From: Amycolatopsis palatopharyngis
GTDB taxonomy: Bacteria > Actinomycetota > Actinomycetes > Mycobacteriales > Pseudonocardiaceae
NCBI RefSeq assembly: GCF_003385185.1
Contig: NZ_PQHZ01000002.1
Span: 62,001-126,000, forward strand
DNA length: 64,000 nucleotides
Direction of reading: 5' to 3'
Both the position numbers and the translations under genes were made by a program. Numbering within the stretch: the first letter of the stretch is position 1; each line of letters starts with the position of its first letter. This document shows, in pieces, positions 34,020 through 44,000 of this stretch. The notes beneath the pieces were generated by a model. The model saw nothing but the letters and a program-made list of their open reading frames with translations. It made no database searches and was not told the origin of the DNA.

Positions 34020-34601
34020 TCAGCCCGCGTACTCGGCGCGGAACAGCGCGGTGTCGCCATAACGTCTGCTGCGCAGCGGCTCGAAGCCGGTGGGCCAGTC
34101 CGGCTCGCCATCGCGCTCGGCGCGTTCGACGACGACGAGCCCGCCCGCCGCGATCCAGCCGCCGCGGGACAACGCGCCGAGTGCGGCGGCCAGTTCCGGC
34201 CCCTCTACCGCATAAGGCGGGTCGGCGAGCACCAGATCGAACGGCGCGGCCGGGTCCGTCCCCGACTCGGCCAGCACCTGGTCCACCCGCCCGTGCCGCA
34301 CCCTGCCGCCGAGACCGACCGTCGCGACGTTGCCACGCAGTACCTCGGCGGCCACGCGGTCCGCCTCCACGAACAGCGCGTCCGCGGCGCCGCGCGACAA
34401 CGCCTCCAGCCCCAGCGCACCGGAGCCGGCGTACAGATCGAGCACCCGTGCCCCGTCCAGTTCGCCCGCGACCTCCAGTGCGTTGAAGAGCGCCTCGCGG
34501 ACCCGCTCGGAGGTGGGCCGGGTACCGCGCGGCGGCACCCGCAGCCGCCTGCCACCCGCCTGTCCGGCCACGATCCTGGTCACCCCGACATCTTGACTCA
34601 T
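34020..34601 (-). CDS. rsmD: 16S rRNA (guanine966-N2)-methyltransferase RsmD
   Basis: 193 residues. The SAM-binding loop VLDLYAGSGALGLEALSRG, the FVEADRVAAEVLRGN acidic strand and the catalytic DPPY (VLADPPY) are present. The start is either ATG 34601 or GTG 34583 (VTRIVAGQAGG), and the latter is nearer the usual family N-terminus. It pairs with coaD downstream. Confidence 0.93.
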   Translation of the reverse strand: MSQDVGVTRIVAGQAGGRRLRVPPRGTRPTSERVREALFNALEVAGELDGARVLDLYAGSGALGLEALSRGAADALFVEADRVAAEVLRGNVATVGLGGRVRHGRVDQVLAESGTDPAAPFDLVLADPPYAVEGPELAAALGALSRGGWIAAGGLVVVERAERDGEPDWPTGFEPLRSRRYGDTALFRAEYAG

Positions 34602-34868
34602 GGACGGCCAGGAGGTTTGCGGGCATTACGGCCGGCAGGGGCCGGTCGGAGCTTGCCCCCGCTGTGACAACGCTCTTCCGCCACCGCAGGGGCGGCTCGT
34701 GGCGGGCGTATGCGAGGGAGACACCAACGGCAGGCGAACCAGCGACTGTGCGCCACCCGGCATCGAACAGGGCGGCAGGTGTGTTTTTAGCCGGGACCTG
34801 GTGAAGTGCCCGCGCGAGTTGCGTATTGTCGTTCTTCCCCCTCCCGACTTGAGCTGCTAGGAGCCTGC
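34602..34868. other. Divergent rsmD/helR gap
   Basis: 267 bp holding the promoters of rsmD and the helicase gene. A Cys-rich 86-codon frame (34600-34860) starts on the complement of the rsmD start codon but has no convincing ribosome binding site. A TATTGT hexamer near 34826 could be a -10 but lacks a good -35. A partial GGAGCTTGC match to the rifamycin-associated element is discussed elsewhere. Confidence 0.4.
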
Positions 34869-37022
34869 GTGTCGGAACCTCGGGTCAGAAGAGCCGAGAT
34901 CGCTGTCGAACAGAACCACGTCGATCGCGTCTACGCCCGTCTCGCGGAACTGCGGACGCAGGCGGAGTCGATGCGCACGAAGGGCTACGAGATCGGCCAC
35001 GGCGCACAGCGGGAGGCCGTGTTCGAGCAGGCGTCGATGCTCTTCGAGCGCGACATGATGGTGTTCCACGCCACCCAGACACTGCAGACCCTCGATGCCG
35101 AGTACGAGGGCCTGGTTTTCGGCAAGCTGGACTACTCCGGGGCCGACGCCTCCCAGGACACCGAGCCGCTCTACGTCGGCAGGCTCGGCATCAGGGACGC
35201 CGACTTCGACAACCTCGTCACCGACTGGCGCGCCCCCGCCGCCGCCGCCTTCTACCAGGCGACGGCCGAGGAACCGATGGACGTCGTGCGCCGCAGGGTG
35301 ATCCGGTGTTCCGGCCAGAAGGTGCTCGACGTCGACGACGACGTGTTGATGGCGGACGCCGTGCCCGAGGACATGCGGATCGTCGGCGAGGGCGCGCTGA
35401 TGGCCGCACTGGGCCGGGCCCGTGGCGAGAAGATGCGCGACATCGTGGCCACCATCCAGCGTGAGCAGGACGAGGTGATCCGCGCACCATGGCGCGGGGT
35501 GACCGAGATCACCGGCGGCCCCGGCACCGGCAAAACGGCGGTCGCGCTGCATCGCGCCGCCTATCTGCTGTACCGGTACCGCAAGCAGCTCGGCGGGGCG
35601 GGCGTGCTGGTCATCGGCCCTTCAGGGGTGTTCACCACCTACATCTCCAGGGTGCTGCCCTCGATGGGCGAGACCAACGTGGAGCTGCGCGCGCTGGGTG
35701 AGGTACTCGACGGCATCGAGGCGACCCGGCAGGACGCCGCCCCGCTCGCCGCGATCAAGGGCTCCCTGCGCATGCGCAAGGTGCTGCTGAAGGCACTGCG
35801 GGCCATGCCGCCGGAGGCACCGGACGAGATGCGGATCGTCTACCGGGGCGAGGTGCTCAGGCTGGATGCGCGGGAGCTGGACAAGGTGCGGCGCAAGGTA
35901 CACACCCAGGGGGGTCCGCCGAACCGATCCAGGATCCGGGCGGCCGAGTCCCTGCTCAACGCCCTCGCCGACAAGGCCGAGGAGTACGCGAGCGCCGACG
36001 GCAGGACCATCGAGCGTGCCGAGCTGATCAACGACCTCGGCGAGCGGATCGACTTCCACCGGTTCCTCGTGACGTGGTGGCCGGTGCTCTACCCGGCCCA
36101 GGTGCTGGGCTGGCTGGGTGACGAGCGCAGACTCGCCAAGGCGAGCAAGCACGTGCTCTCGCGGGACGAGATCAGCCTGTTGGCCGCTTCCATGAGCGAT
36201 CGCACGCGCGGCTGGTCGGTGGCCGACATCGCACTGCTGGACGAGCTGCGCGTGCTGCTCGGTCCCCCGCCGAAGCGTCGCAGGCGGGACAGCAGGCTCG
36301 AGCTGGACGCCGAGCAGACTCGCGACAGCACGACAGTCCGGGACCGTCACCGTCCCGAGCACTACGACGAGTACTCCCACATCGTGGTGGACGAGTCGCA
36401 GGACCTCTCGCCCATGCAGTGGCGGATGATCGGCCGGAGGGGGCGATACGCGAGCTGGACCGTGGTGGGCGATCCCGTGCAGAGCTCGTGGCCGGACCCG
36501 GAGGAAGCCGCGCAGGCCCGGGACACGGCGTTCGGCTCGCGGACCGCGCGCAGGCGCTACACGCTGCGGACCAACTACCGGAACTCGGCGGAGATCTTCG
36601 AACTCGCCGCGAAGGTGGTCGCCGGGCACGCCGAGGCAGGCGACCTCCCCCACGCCGTACGCACGACCGGGCTCGTACCGGAGGTCCGCACCATCGAACG
36701 GGGCACGGCCGAGGGCGCCGTGCAGGCCGCGGTGAAGGAGCTCCTCGGCTCGGTCGAGGGCACGGTCGGCGTGATCTGCGCCATGGACCGGGTCGGCGAA
36801 CTGCGGCGGTGGTTGCGCGGCCAAGCCGACGAACGCCTCAAGATCGTCGGCAGCCTGGACTCGAAGGGACTCGAGTACGACGCGGTGGTCCTGCTCGAAC
36901 CCACCGAACTGATCACCGAGTCGACGACCGGTCGCAGGGTGCTCTATGTCGCCCTGACCCGGGCCACCCAGCAACTCACCGTGCTGGCCTCGGATCCGGA
37001 CTGGCTGCCGGATCAGGACTGA
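34869..37022 (+). CDS. HelD/HelR-family RNA polymerase-recycling helicase-like ATPase
   Basis: 717 residues of the UvrD/Rep-like superfamily 1 fold. An N-terminal coiled coil (about 1-60, NHVDRVYARLAELRTQAESM) precedes the ATPase. Walker A GGPGTGKT is at 216-223, the DExx-type motif VVDESQD at 506-512, and late motifs GSLDSKGLEYDAVVLLEP and LYVALTRATQQLTVLA near the C-terminus. The split helicase with a long insertion and N-terminal coil is the architecture of HelD, and its actinobacterial relative HelR frees stalled RNA polymerase and can confer rifamycin tolerance. The GTG at 34869 follows TAGGAG at 6 bases. HelR versus HelD cannot be settled without alignment. Confidence 0.85.
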   Translation: MSEPRVRRAEIAVEQNHVDRVYARLAELRTQAESMRTKGYEIGHGAQREAVFEQASMLFERDMMVFHATQTLQTLDAEYEGLVFGKLDYSGADASQDTEPLYVGRLGIRDADFDNLVTDWRAPAAAAFYQATAEEPMDVVRRRVIRCSGQKVLDVDDDVLMADAVPEDMRIVGEGALMAALGRARGEKMRDIVATIQREQDEVIRAPWRGVTEITGGPGTGKTAVALHRAAYLLYRYRKQLGGAGVLVIGPSGVFTTYISRVLPSMGETNVELRALGEVLDGIEATRQDAAPLAAIKGSLRMRKVLLKALRAMPPEAPDEMRIVYRGEVLRLDARELDKVRRKVHTQGGPPNRSRIRAAESLLNALADKAEEYASADGRTIERAELINDLGERIDFHRFLVTWWPVLYPAQVLGWLGDERRLAKASKHVLSRDEISLLAASMSDRTRGWSVADIALLDELRVLLGPPPKRRRRDSRLELDAEQTRDSTTVRDRHRPEHYDEYSHIVVDESQDLSPMQWRMIGRRGRYASWTVVGDPVQSSWPDPEEAAQARDTAFGSRTARRRYTLRTNYRNSAEIFELAAKVVAGHAEAGDLPHAVRTTGLVPEVRTIERGTAEGAVQAAVKELLGSVEGTVGVICAMDRVGELRRWLRGQADERLKIVGSLDSKGLEYDAVVLLEPTELITESTTGRRVLYVALTRATQQLTVLASDPDWLPDQD

Positions 37023-37268
37023 ACTCCACAGCGGACGGCCCGGCCGGCAACAGAGAGCACAAAGGCAACTACGCGCGTTTTCAGGCCGGAGTTGGTTTGT
37101 CACCGACTATTCGGCTCGATGAATTGGACGACACCACCGTTCGGAATTCACCCCAAAGTGCGTACCATTCACGACGGCCGTATTCCGTGAGCGGCTCCGC
37201 TCAAGCAGCCCGTCGATGCAGATCCATCAGGCGGGCGAACATCGCAAGCCGAGATGGAGTGTGTCTCG
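37023..37268. other. Intergenic leader of the solute-binding lipoprotein gene
   Basis: 246 bp with lower G+C than the surroundings. A perfect inverted repeat GAGCGG-CT-CCGCTC spans 37190-37203. Possible promoter hexamers (TTGGAC near 37133, TACCAT near 37164) do not pair with good spacing. No gene is seen. Confidence 0.4.
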
Positions 37269-38234
37269 ATGACACTGTTGACTTCCATGCTGTCCCCGTC
37301 CGCGCGCCGCGGTTCAGCGCGCCGGGTGCGGACCGCCGTCGGCGCTGTCCTCGTACTGGTGGCCGTCGCCGCCTGCACGTCGGAGCCGGCGCAGCAAGCT
37401 CCGAGCGAGGACGCTTCGTCAGGTGCTCCCAGCCTGCTGGACCTGGCACCCGTTGCCACCGCGGAGGAACTCGGCTCCTCCAGTACGGCGCAGGCGATCA
37501 AGCGCCGCGGGGAACTCCTCGTCGGCGGCGAGGTGAACATGCCGTTGCTGTCGCAGCGGAATCCGACGACGGGACAGACCGAAGGCTTCGACGCCGCGCT
37601 CAGCAAGATGCTCGCGAAGTACATCATCGGCGAACCGAACACGAAGATCATCAAGTCCACTCCGGAGACACGCGAGGCACTGCTGCAGATCAACACGGTC
37701 GACGTGGTGATCCGGATCTACTCGATCACCCCGGCACGAGCGGAAAAGGTTTCGTTCGCGGGCCCCTACCTCACCTCGGGCCAGGCCATTGCCACGTTGA
37801 AATCGGAAACGAACATCACCGAGCCGGAAGACCTCAACGGCAAGACGGTGCTCGCGGTCAACGGTGCCACCAGCGTTGCGGCCATTCGGGAGTACGCCCC
37901 TGAGGCCGAGATCAAGACCTTCGACACGGCGCCGGAGTGCATCCAGGCACTGGAGGACGGTACCGGTGACGCTTACGTGCACGACCTGACTCTGCTGGCG
38001 GGATTCGCGTTCCTGAACGAGAAGATCCAGGTGGTCGGCGAGCCGTTCACCAGCGAGCCCTACGGAATCGGTCTGCGCCACGGCGACCAGGAGTTCAAGC
38101 AGTTCATCAACACCTGGCTGCAGAAGATCGAGGACGCCGGGCTGTGGGAGCAGGCATGGCAGCAGTCGCTCGGCACCGTGGTCGCGGGTGACCCGCCCGC
38201 GCCGCCCGCGATCGGCTCGGCAGCCGGTTCCTGA
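37269..38234 (+). CDS. Solute-binding lipoprotein (SBP family 3, amino-acid type)
   Basis: 321 residues. A lipoprotein signal ends in VLVAVAAC (lipobox Cys near residue 34), after which a family 3 periplasmic-binding fold begins: [58 protein letters not shown], and [19 protein letters not shown]. These features are typical of GlnH/GluB-type receptors for polar amino acids. No permease or ATPase is adjacent, so it is an orphan receptor or a signalling lipoprotein. The ATG at 37269 is preceded by GGAG; 37254 is an alternative. Confidence 0.85.
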   Translation: MTLLTSMLSPSARRGSARRVRTAVGAVLVLVAVAACTSEPAQQAPSEDASSGAPSLLDLAPVATAEELGSSSTAQAIKRRGELLVGGEVNMPLLSQRNPTTGQTEGFDAALSKMLAKYIIGEPNTKIIKSTPETREALLQINTVDVVIRIYSITPARAEKVSFAGPYLTSGQAIATLKSETNITEPEDLNGKTVLAVNGATSVAAIREYAPEAEIKTFDTAPECIQALEDGTGDAYVHDLTLLAGFAFLNEKIQVVGEPFTSEPYGIGLRHGDQEFKQFINTWLQKIEDAGLWEQAWQQSLGTVVAGDPPAPPAIGSAAGS

Positions 38235-38307
38235 GCGACCAGAGCCTGGTCGCAAGGGCTGCCCACGGACGGGAAGCAACGCAGGTACTTTCGCGTTACA
38301 CACAGGC

Positions 38308-39321
38308 GTGACTTCCGAGCCGAGCACCAGCCTGCCCGAAATACCGCTGTCCGTTCTGGACCTTTCGCCGATCAACAGCGGCTCCGACGCCGCGACCTCC
38401 TTTCGTAACACGGTGGATCTCGCGCGGCACACGGAGTCGCTCGGCTATCGCCGGTACTGGCTCGCCGAGCATCACAACATGCCGGGCATCGCCAGTTCGG
38501 CGACCGCTGTCCTGATCGCCCAGGTCGCCTCGGCCACCGAGCGCATCAGGGTCGGCTCCGGCGGAGTGATGCTGCCCAACCACGCGCCGCTCGTCGTGGC
38601 CGAGCAGTTCGGCACCCTGGAGGCGTTCCACCCCGGCCGCATCGACCTCGGGATCGGCAGGGCCCCGGGGACCGACCAGCGCACGGCGGTCGCGTTGCGC
38701 GGCTCGGCCGCGGCACTGTCCGCCCAGGAGTTCCCCCAGCAGCTGACGGAGCTGATGGAGTACTTCGAGCCGGAAGAAGGCCGGGCGGTTCGCGCCGCGG
38801 TCGCCGAGGGCAACCGCCCGCCGGTCTGGCTGCTGGGTTCGAGCGGTTTCAGTGCACAGCTCGCGGGGATGCTCGGTCTGCCGTTCTCCTTCGCCCACCA
38901 CTTCAGCGCGCAGAACACCGGTCCGGCACTGCGGATCTACCGGGATGCGTTTCAGCCGTCCACCGTGCTGGACGAGCCGTACGTGATGCTCGGAGCCTCG
39001 GTGATCTGCGCCGAAACCGACGAGCACGCACAGTGGATCGCCGGGCCGTCGGGGGTGACGTTCCTCAGCCTGCGACACGGCAGGCCGATCCCGCTGCCAA
39101 GTCCGCAGGAGGCCGCCGACTACCCGTACACGGATCTGGACCGGATGTTCATCGAGGAGCGGATGGCGAGCAATATCGTCGGCTCCCCGGAGACGGTCCG
39201 CAAGGGTCTCGACGACCTACTGGCCGAAACCGGCGCGAACGAGCTGATGATCACCACGATGGTCCACGGCCACGAAGACCGGCGCCGCTCCTACGAACTG
39301 GTCTCCGCCCTGGCCGGCTGA
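38308..39321 (+). CDS. LLM-class flavin-dependent oxidoreductase
   Basis: 337 residues of the luciferase-like monooxygenase family. It begins [19 protein letters not shown], has [44 protein letters not shown] by position about 70-95 and [14 protein letters not shown], a pattern typical of the FMN-dependent group 1 (SfnG/YhbW-like) members. Substrate unknown. The GTG at 38308 starts close to the expected N-terminus. The stop codon forms one end of a 20-bp palindrome shared with the convergent cyclase gene. Confidence 0.88.
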   Translation: MTSEPSTSLPEIPLSVLDLSPINSGSDAATSFRNTVDLARHTESLGYRRYWLAEHHNMPGIASSATAVLIAQVASATERIRVGSGGVMLPNHAPLVVAEQFGTLEAFHPGRIDLGIGRAPGTDQRTAVALRGSAAALSAQEFPQQLTELMEYFEPEEGRAVRAAVAEGNRPPVWLLGSSGFSAQLAGMLGLPFSFAHHFSAQNTGPALRIYRDAFQPSTVLDEPYVMLGASVICAETDEHAQWIAGPSGVTFLSLRHGRPIPLPSPQEAADYPYTDLDRMFIEERMASNIVGSPETVRKGLDDLLAETGANELMITTMVHGHEDRRRSYELVSALAG

Positions 39322-39338
39322 CCCCCGGCCGGGGGTCA
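39319..39338. terminator. Palindrome joining two convergent stop codons
   Basis: TGACCCCCGGCCGGGGGTCA is a perfect 20-bp palindrome. Its left TGA is the stop of the flavin oxidoreductase and its right TCA is the stop of the cyclase on the other strand. It can form a GC stem on either transcript. An R1 palindrome follows 4 bp later. Confidence 0.7.
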
Positions 39339-40907
39339 TCTCGCACTTTCCCGGGAAAGTGCGGGAGTTTCGGTCACCGGGGCCGCGACGCGGGTGGGCT
39401 CGGTGCGGCCGCGCAGGGTGGTCTCGTCGATCGGCGTCCAGCGCCCTGCCTCCGCCTGGTCCGCGTGTTCGACCGCACGCATCGAGGCCACCACCCTCCC
39501 CGGAACGGACTTGGCCAGCTCGGTGAGCCGCGCCGCCTCGTTCACGGGGTCGCCGATCACGGTGTACTCGTATCGGTTCTCCTCGCCGATGTTGCCCGCG
39601 ACGGCCGGGCCTGCCGCTACGCCGATCCCGGCCTCACATTCGGTCACCTCGGCCCGCAACCGCCTGCCCATGGACCTTGCCGCGGCCAGTGCCTGTCCCT
39701 CGGGGTCGGGCACGCTCGTGGGAGCGCCGAAGACGGCGAGTGCGGCGTCGCCCTCGAATTTGTTCACCGAGCCGCCGTGCTCGTGCACCTCGGCCACCAC
39801 CACCGCGAAGAAGCGGTTGAGCACGGCGACCACCTCGGCAGGCGGGTGTGTTGCGGCCAGCGTGGTTGACCCGATGACGTCTACGAACAGCACGGCGACC
39901 TCCCGCACCTCCCCGCCGAGTTCGATGTCCTTCGCCAGCAACGCCTCCGTGGCGACCTCGTGACCGACGTGCCTGCCGAACAGGTCGCGGATGCGTTCGC
40001 GCTCCCGCAGCCCGTCCACCATCCGGTTGAAGCCCGCCTGCAGGAGTCCGAGTTCGGTCCCGTCGAACACCACCACTTCGGCGCCGAGGTCCCCGCCCTG
40101 CACGCGGGCCAGCGCGGAGCGCACGGTCCGGATCGGCGCCACGGTCGCCCGCGCCATCAGCAGCACGATCAGGAAGCCGAACACCAGGATGATGCCGCCG
40201 AGCACGAGGATGTTGATCGAGAGCCGGGTGGCCGAGACGTCACCCCTCGCGAGGGCGAACAGCGCGACCAGCATGAGTCCGGTCAGTGGCACCCCGGAGC
40301 CGAGCGCCCAGGCCATCAGCACTCGCATGGTCACTCCGGCGACCATCCGCCTGCGCGGGGCTGGGCCGCTGGAGAGGGCCCTGGCGGCGATCGGCCGGAG
40401 GGCGAACTCGCTGAGCAGATAGGCGTTCGCGCAAACGACGAGCCCGCCGAGGCCGACGGTGAAGCCGACCTTGAACACCGCGTCGGGAAGTTCGAAGGCG
40501 TAGATCGTGGTGAACAGGATCGTGCCGCCGAACCAGAGGGCGGCCTGCAGCCGGAACAGACGGATCGGCACACGCAGCGTCGCCCTGCGTTCCCGTTCGG
40601 TAGGCAGCCTGCCCTCCAGCACCCACCGCAGCGTGCGCAGGGCCCTTCTGGTTCCCCAGACGACGCCGATCACCAGCGCGAACACGATGTAGGCAGGCAG
40701 CGCGACGAAGTGGACCAGCGTGAGGTCCCCGACGAAGACGCTGGGGCCCGGAAGCACGATCGTCACCAGCGTCACGACGGCGACGATGCCGACCAGGTTG
40801 GCGATCACCAGTGACGCGGTGAGCAGCAACTGCACCCGCAGGCGCAGCACGGAGTCCCGCTGGTGCACCGACCCCAGCAGCCAGGACCCGAGCGGGCTCA
40901 CGCTCAT
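39336..40907 (-). CDS. Class III adenylate cyclase with membrane and HAMP domains
   Basis: 523 residues. About six membrane helices (25-245) are followed by a HAMP domain (about 250-305, ending LLQAGFNRMVDGLRERERI) and a C-terminal cyclase domain. Metal-binding Asp residues lie in VLFVDVIGSTTLA and KFEGDAALAVFG; the ENRYEYTVIGDPVNEAARL end carries the transition-state Asn and Arg. The plan matches the Rv1318c-Rv1320c group of M. tuberculosis. The last eight residues are encoded by an R1 palindrome. The ATG at 40907 is chosen because the upstream frame reads R2 repeats. Confidence 0.9.
   Translation of the reverse strand: MSVSPLGSWLLGSVHQRDSVLRLRVQLLLTASLVIANLVGIVAVVTLVTIVLPGPSVFVGDLTLVHFVALPAYIVFALVIGVVWGTRRALRTLRWVLEGRLPTERERRATLRVPIRLFRLQAALWFGGTILFTTIYAFELPDAVFKVGFTVGLGGLVVCANAYLLSEFALRPIAARALSSGPAPRRRMVAGVTMRVLMAWALGSGVPLTGLMLVALFALARGDVSATRLSINILVLGGIILVFGFLIVLLMARATVAPIRTVRSALARVQGGDLGAEVVVFDGTELGLLQAGFNRMVDGLRERERIRDLFGRHVGHEVATEALLAKDIELGGEVREVAVLFVDVIGSTTLAATHPPAEVVAVLNRFFAVVVAEVHEHGGSVNKFEGDAALAVFGAPTSVPDPEGQALAAARSMGRRLRAEVTECEAGIGVAAGPAVAGNIGEENRYEYTVIGDPVNEAARLTELAKSVPGRVVASMRAVEHADQAEAGRWTPIDETTLRGRTEPTRVAAPVTETPALSRESAR
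39343..39362. repeat. R1 palindrome inside cyclase 3' end
   Basis: Perfect copy GCACTTTCCCGGGAAAGTGC. It supplies the codons for the final residues of the cyclase (reading ALSRESAR), so the gene end appears to have been remodelled by the repeat. Confidence 0.85.
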
Positions 40908-40952
40908 GCTTCCGGTGCCACCCCGCTCACGCCGGCACCGCCCAGGGGAGTT

Positions 40953-41036
40953 CCCCAATGTGGCTTTCGGGAACTTCAACGTCCCCAATGCCACATTGGG
41001 GAACCTCAACGTCCCCAATGCCACATTGGGGAACTT
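40953..41036. repeat. R2 array: three 30-bp palindromic units
   Basis: Units begin at 40953, 40983 and 41013. The first has centre TGG and an imperfect right arm; the next two are perfect CCCCAATGCCACATTGGGG. Spacers are AACTTCAACGT and AACCTCAACGT. The array lies between pyc (stop 41052) and the cyclase start (40907), beginning 46 bp upstream of the latter. Unit number, period and TGG-first order match the ftsY array. Confidence 0.9.
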
Positions 41037-41051
41037 CTACCGGCGCCGTGC

Positions 41052-44000
41052 TCACTCCAGCACCACCAGCAGGTCTCCACCCTCGACCTGCTGGACGGAG
41101 TTGATGGCCAGGCGGGAGACCTTGCCGGCCTCGGACGCGGTGATCGCGGCCTCCATCTTCATCGCCTCGATGGTCGCGACCGTCGCGCCTGCCTCGACCT
41201 CGTCGCCCTCCCCGACCGAAAGGGTGACCACTCCGGCGAACGGCGCGGCGATCTGCTTGGGATCGGACTTGTCCGCCTTCTCCGCCGCCGGCAGGTCGGC
41301 GGCCACCGAGGTGTCACGGATCTGGATCGGCCGCATCTGACCGTTCAGCGTCGCCATCACCGTGCGGATACCCCGCTCGTCGGCCTCACCGATCGCCTCG
41401 AGCTCGATCAGCAGCCGTACGCCCTGCTCGAGGTCGACGGCATGCTCCTCACCGGGGCGCAGCCCGTAGAAGAAGTCCTTGCTCGGCAGCACGCTGGTGT
41501 CGCCGTACGCGGCCCGATGCGTTTCGAAGTCCTTGGTGGGGCCAGGGAACAACAGGCGGTTCAGCGTTGCCCTCCGGTCCGACGCCAGGCTCTTGTTGTC
41601 CTCTTCGGACAGCTCGACCACCGGCTTGGGTTCGGCACGGCCCTCCAGAGCCTTGGTCCGGAACGGCTCCGGCCAGCCACCGGGTGGGTCGCCGAGCTCG
41701 CCACGCAGGAAGCCGATCACCGAGTCCGGGATGTCGTACTTGTTCGGCTCCGCCTCGAACTCCTCGGGCGAGACACCCGCACCGACGAGATGCAGGGCGA
41801 GGTCCCCGACCACTTTGGACGACGGCGTGACCTTGACCAGGTGTCCGAGGATCCGGTCGGCCGCCGCATACATCGCCTCGATGTCGGTGAACCGGTCACC
41901 GAGGCCGAGTGCGATGGCCTGGGTGCGGAGGTTGGACAGCTGACCGCCGGGGATCTCGTGGTGGTAGACGCGGCCGGTCGGCGACGCCAGTCCCGCTTCG
42001 AACGGCGCGTAGATCTTGCGCACGATCTCCCAGTAGGGCTCGAGATCGCCGATTGCCTGCAGGTCCAGGCCGGTGGGCCGGTCGGAGTGATCGGTCGCGG
42101 CAACGATCGCCGAAAGGGATGGCTGCGAGGTGGTTCCCGCCATCGAGGCCACGGCCCCGTCGACCGCGTCCGCGCCTGCCTGCACCGCGGCGAGGTAGGT
42201 GGCCAGCTGACCACCGGCAGTGTCGTGAGTGTGGATATGCACCGGGAGGTCGAACTCCTTGCGCAGCGCGGAGACCAGCCGTGCCGCCGCGGGTGCGCGC
42301 AGCAACCCCGCCATATCCTTCACCGCGAGCACGTGCGCTCCGGCGTCGACGATCTGTTCGGCGAGGCGCAGGTAGTAGTCCAGTGTGTACAGCTTCTCGC
42401 CGGGATCGGAGAGGTCCGAGGTGTAGCAGAGCGCCACCTCGGCCACTGCCGACCCGGTCTCCCGCACGGCCTCGATCGCGGGCCGCATCTGGGAGACGTC
42501 GTTGAGCGCGTCGAAAATGCGGAAGATATCGATTCCCGTCGCGGTCGCCTCCTCGACGAAGGCGTTCGTCACCTCCGTGGGATACGGCGTGTAGCCGACC
42601 GTGTTCCGGCCACGCAACAGCATCTGCAGACAGATGTTGGGCACGGCCTTGCGCAGTGCGGCCAGCCGCTCCCACGGATCCTCCGCGAGGAAGCGCAGCG
42701 CCACGTCGTAGGTCGCGCCGCCCCAGCACTCGAGGGAGAGCAGTTGCGGCACGGTGTGGGCCACCACAGGCGCGACCGCGAGCAGGTCCTTGGTGCGGAC
42801 CCGGGTGGCCAGCAGGGACTGGTGCGCGTCACGGAAGGTGGTGTCGGTGACCCCGATCGTCGGGGATTCACGCAGCCAGCGGGCGAACCCCTCGGGGCCC
42901 AGTTCGAGCAGCCGCTGCCGGGAGCCGGCAGGGGGTTCCTGATCCGCGATCTCCGGCAGCTTCTCCGCCGGGTTGATCAGCCGGGGCCGTTCGCCGTTCG
43001 GCTTGTTCACCGTCACGTCGGCGAGGTAGGTCAGCAGCCGCGTGCCGCGGTCGGCGGAGTGCCGCGCGGTCAGCAGGTGCGGGCGCTGCTCGATGAACGA
43101 CGTGGTGACCCGGCCCTGCTGGAAGTCCGGATCGTCCAGCACCGCCTGCAGGAACGGGATGTTCGTCGCCACACCGCGGATGCGGAACTCGGCGAGGGCT
43201 CGGCGGGCCCGCCCGACCGCGGTCTTCAGGTCCCGGCCGCGGCAGCTGAGCTTGACCAGCATGGAGTCGAAGTGCGCGCTGATCTCGGTGCCGGCGAAGG
43301 CGGTACCGCCGTCGAGGCGGATACCCGAGCCGCCGGGTGAGCGGTACGCGCTGATCATCCCGGTGTCCGGCCGGAAGCCGTTGGCGGGATCCTCGGTGGT
43401 GATCCGGCACTGCAGAGCCGCGCCGCGCAGATAGATCCGGTCCTGGGAGAGACCGAGGTCCGCGAGTGTCTCGCCCGCGGCGATCCGCATCTGCGACTGC
43501 ACCAGGTCCACGTCGGTGACCTCCTCGGTCACGGTGTGCTCGACCTGGATGCGGGGGTTCATCTCGATGAAGACGTGGTTGCCCTCGGGGTCGAGCAGGA
43601 ATTCGACCGTGCCCGCGTTGCGGTAGCCGATCTGCTCGGCAAAGGCGACCGCGTCGGAGCAGATCCGGTCCCGGAGTTCGGGATCGAGGTTCGGGGCAGG
43701 TGCGAGCTCGATGACCTTCTGGTGCCTGCGCTGCACAGAGCAGTCCCGCTCGTACAGGTGGATGACGTTGCCCTCGCCGTCGGCGAGGATCTGCACCTCG
43801 ATATGCCGCGGATCCACCACGGCCTTCTCCAGGAACACCGTCGGGTCACCGAACGCGGACTCGGCCTCACGCGCGGCGGCCTCGATGGACTCGCGCAGCA
43901 CCTTCGGCTCGCTGACCCGGCGCATGCCCCGCCCGCCACCACCGGCGACCGCCTTCACGAACAGCGGGTAGCCCAGCTCCTCCGCGTCCGCCATCAGCTG

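Noticed and set aside
34640..34680. Possible rifamycin-associated element upstream of helR
   Set aside because: Only GGAGCTTGC matches the left half of the palindrome as I recall it; the right half is missing, so I do not call it.
34600..34860. 86-codon Cys-rich frame before the helicase gene, resembling a zinc ribbon
   Set aside because: It starts on the rsmD start codon complement, has no ribosome binding site, and its Cys spacing fits no family. It is better explained as leader DNA.
36419..37903. 494-codon frame spanning the helR end and the lipoprotein start
   Set aside because: It crosses two real genes in another frame and is Arg/Gly-rich without domains.
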